From: Salisediminibacterium halotolerans
Lineage (GTDB): Bacteria; Bacillota; Bacilli; Bacillales; Salisediminibacteriaceae
DNA: 64,000 nucleotides
Direction of reading: 5' to 3'
Assembly: GCF_003814815.1 (NCBI RefSeq)
Contig: NZ_RKQQ01000001.1
Coordinates: 434,001 to 498,000 of the forward strand
Made by a program: the position numbers and the translations under genes. Shown here one piece after another: positions 62,536 through 64,000 of this stretch. Below the pieces are notes generated by a model. That model made no database searches, was not told where the DNA came from, and was given only the letters and a program-made list of their open reading frames with translations. The number at the start of each line of letters is the position of its first letter. Position 1 is the stretch's first letter.

Positions 62536-63605
62536 TGCGCCTGGCCGCTTTCCATCATTTTCGACTGCTCTTCGACGACGAGCGGTTCAATAATCAGATC
62601 CAGCTTGCCTTCGAGAATCTGATCGAGCTTTTGCAGTGTCAAACCGATCCGGTGATCAGTCACCCGGCTTTGCGGGAAATTGTACGTGCGGATCCGTTCG
62701 GAACGGTCGCCGGAACCGACAGCAGATTTGCGCGACTCGTCGTATTCTGCCTGCGCTTCTTTTTCAAACATATCGTACACTCGTGCCCGAAGAACGGTCA
62801 TCGCTTTTTCTTTGTTTTTAATCTGCGATTTGCCGTCTTGGCACGATACAACCACACCTGTCGGCACGTGCGTCAGCCGGACTGCTGACATCGTGGTGTT
62901 GACGCTCTGACCGCCGGGACCGCTCGCAGCAAACGTATCTACACGAATATCCTTTTCGTGAATATCCACTTCGACTTCTTCAGCTTCCGGCAATACCGCG
63001 ACGGTTGCTGTCGATGTATGGATCCTTCCGCCCGATTCGGTCGAAGGTACGCGCTGCACTCGGTGCGCCCCGTTCTCATACTTCATCCGCGAATACGCGC
63101 CTTTACCGCTGATTGCGAAGATGATTTCTTTGTAGCCGCCGAGACCAGTTTCGCTCGCTTCAATCACTTCCGGTTTCCAGCCGTTCTCTTCGGCATAGCG
63201 GCTGTACATCCGGTACAAGTCGCCAGCAAACAGAGCTGCCTCTTCACCGCCGGCCGCGCCGCGTATTTCAACAATGACGTTTTTGTCATCATTCGGGTCT
63301 TTCGGAATTAACAGCCGGCGCAGTTTATCCTCGAGTTCAGGAATTTCATTTTCCAATTCAGCCAGCTCTGCTTTAGCCATTTCCTTCATCTCATCGTCCA
63401 AGTTATCTGCGAGCATCTCTTTCGTTTCCGCAATTTGATCTTTAATTTCTTTATACTTGCGATACGTCTCAACGGTTTCTTGAATATCCGACTGTTCTTT
63501 CGAATATTCGCGTAATTTTTTATTGTCTCCGATCACATCAGGGTCCATTAACAGTTCAGTTAATTGCTCATAACGGTCTTCGACAGATTCTAACCGGTCA
63601 AACAA
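62532..63605 (-). CDS. prfA: Peptide chain release factor 1
   Basis: Terminates translation at UAA and UAG. 357 residues. Catalytic [19 protein letters not shown] (GGQ) and the RF1 codon-recognition region [17 protein letters not shown]. Starts with TTG at 63605, supported by GAGGTG at 7 bp and by agreement with B. subtilis RF1 (ML/FDRL). Promoter upstream at 63645-63673. Confidence 0.97.
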   Translation of the reverse strand: MFDRLESVEDRYEQLTELLMDPDVIGDNKKLREYSKEQSDIQETVETYRKYKEIKDQIAETKEMLADNLDDEMKEMAKAELAELENEIPELEDKLRRLLIPKDPNDDKNVIVEIRGAAGGEEAALFAGDLYRMYSRYAEENGWKPEVIEASETGLGGYKEIIFAISGKGAYSRMKYENGAHRVQRVPSTESGGRIHTSTATVAVLPEAEEVEVDIHEKDIRVDTFAASGPGGQSVNTTMSAVRLTHVPTGVVVSCQDGKSQIKNKEKAMTVLRARVYDMFEKEAQAEYDESRKSAVGSGDRSERIRTYNFPQSRVTDHRIGLTLQKLDQILEGKLDLIIEPLVVEEQSKMMESGQAQ

Positions 63606-63644
63606 AGTTGTTCACCTCATCCTTTTTCGTAGCACTCTCTTCCC

Positions 63645-63673
63645 AGTATAGGTGTAAAAAGCGCAGAAATCAA
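63645..63673 (-). promoter_or_regulatory. prfA-prmC promoter
   Basis: Minus-strand -35 TTGATT (63668-63673), 17 bp, -10 TATACT (63645-63650). Confidence 0.65.
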
Positions 63674-63799
63674 TTATTGTTGCGTCGCTGTCTGTATCGT
63701 GTACAATAAACAGTGGATACCCTCATATGTATATGTTTCCCGTTCAGCCGTTTGTGGAACGGGGAACTAGAAGTTATTTTGACAGGAGGAGATGACACT

Positions 63800-64000
63800 A
63801 TGAAAGTCGTAATTATCGGAGGAGACGCTGCAGGCATGAGCGCGGCCATGCAGATTGTCCGAAGCGAGACAAAAGCAGACGTAACCGTGCTCGAGCAGGG
63901 AGCCGTCTATTCGTATGCGCAGTGCGGACTGCCGTACTATCTTGGCGGAATTGTTGATGATGCGCATGAGTTAATCGCACGCCCGATCGATTTTTTCCGG
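63800..64000 (+). CDS. CoA-disulfide reductase / NADH oxidase-like flavoprotein (start only)
   Basis: 67 codons visible; the gene runs off the right edge. N-terminal FAD-binding [17 protein letters not shown] and the redox Cys in [13 protein letters not shown], the single-cysteine active site of CoA-disulfide reductases and related NAD(P)H oxidases. The RBS GGAGGAG lies 8 bp upstream. Such enzymes keep CoA and low-molecular thiols reduced. The exact subfamily needs the missing part. Confidence 0.85.
   Translation, partial: MKVVIIGGDAAGMSAAMQIVRSETKADVTVLEQGAVYSYAQCGLPYYLGGIVDDAHELIARPIDFFR

Overview
The window reads as the chromosome of a haloalkaliphilic, motile, probably non-sporulating member of the Bacillaceae. 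The backbone order (prfA-prmC-tsaC/ywlC-ywlE-rpiB-ywlG-glyA-upp-atp-nuo-ywzB-murA-mbl-flhO-flhP-fabZ) is that of Bacillus. The F1Fo ATP synthase c subunit carries alkaliphile motifs (a mostly alanine version of the TM1 glycine motif, and PxxExxP around the ion-binding Glu), the a subunit has the alkaliphile-type Lys, and atpZ precedes atpI. The two secreted binding proteins have Asn/Asp-rich linkers. spoIIR, spoIID, spoIIQ and spoIIID, which usually sit in this neighbourhood, are all absent. No rRNA, tRNA, CRISPR array or prophage was seen.

Left third (1-26 kb), carbohydrate and solute uptake. A TRAP transporter (dctPQM) is followed by a GlcNAc-type PTS permease with an uncharacterised TIM-barrel partner. 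Next comes a Leloir/lactose operon, galK-galE-galT-rok-lacZ-galM, with a divergent LacI regulator. A raffinose/melibiose-type ABC operon (binding protein, two permeases, GH36 alpha-galactosidase) lies beside a second LacI regulator and a GH4 alpha-galactosidase. Sugars imported by the ABC system would be split by the two alpha-galactosidases and LacZ, and galactose would enter glycolysis through GalM, GalK, GalT and GalE. Good cre sites lie in the galK and msmE promoters and in the nagP leader, so CcpA probably controls all three. NagR/DasR-type boxes overlap the nagP promoter.

Middle (26-51 kb), cell envelope and energy. fabZ, epuA, flhP, flhO, mbl and murA are followed by an 11-subunit complex I (nuoABCDHIJKLMN, no EFG module) and a ten-gene atp operon (ZIBEFHAGDC).

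Right part (51-64 kb), housekeeping. This holds upp, a divergent acetamidase/formamidase, glyA, a sodium:alanine-type symporter, ywlG, rpiB, a chemotaxis receptor, ywlE, tsaC, prmC and prfA, and the start of a CoA-disulfide-reductase-like gene. A cluster of DnaA boxes sits between prmC and tsaC.

The most unusual feature is a family of four 0.36-0.64 kb, highly structured, MITE-like repeats at 2956, 6144, 42986 and 53334. They share terminal inverted repeats and a double-hairpin core. Each lies at an intrinsic terminator, and three of the four are flanked on both sides by copies of that local terminator. One copy contains a second MITE with a 9-bp target duplication. Another contains what looks like the first 26 codons of an IS1182-type transposase, which suggests the parent element.
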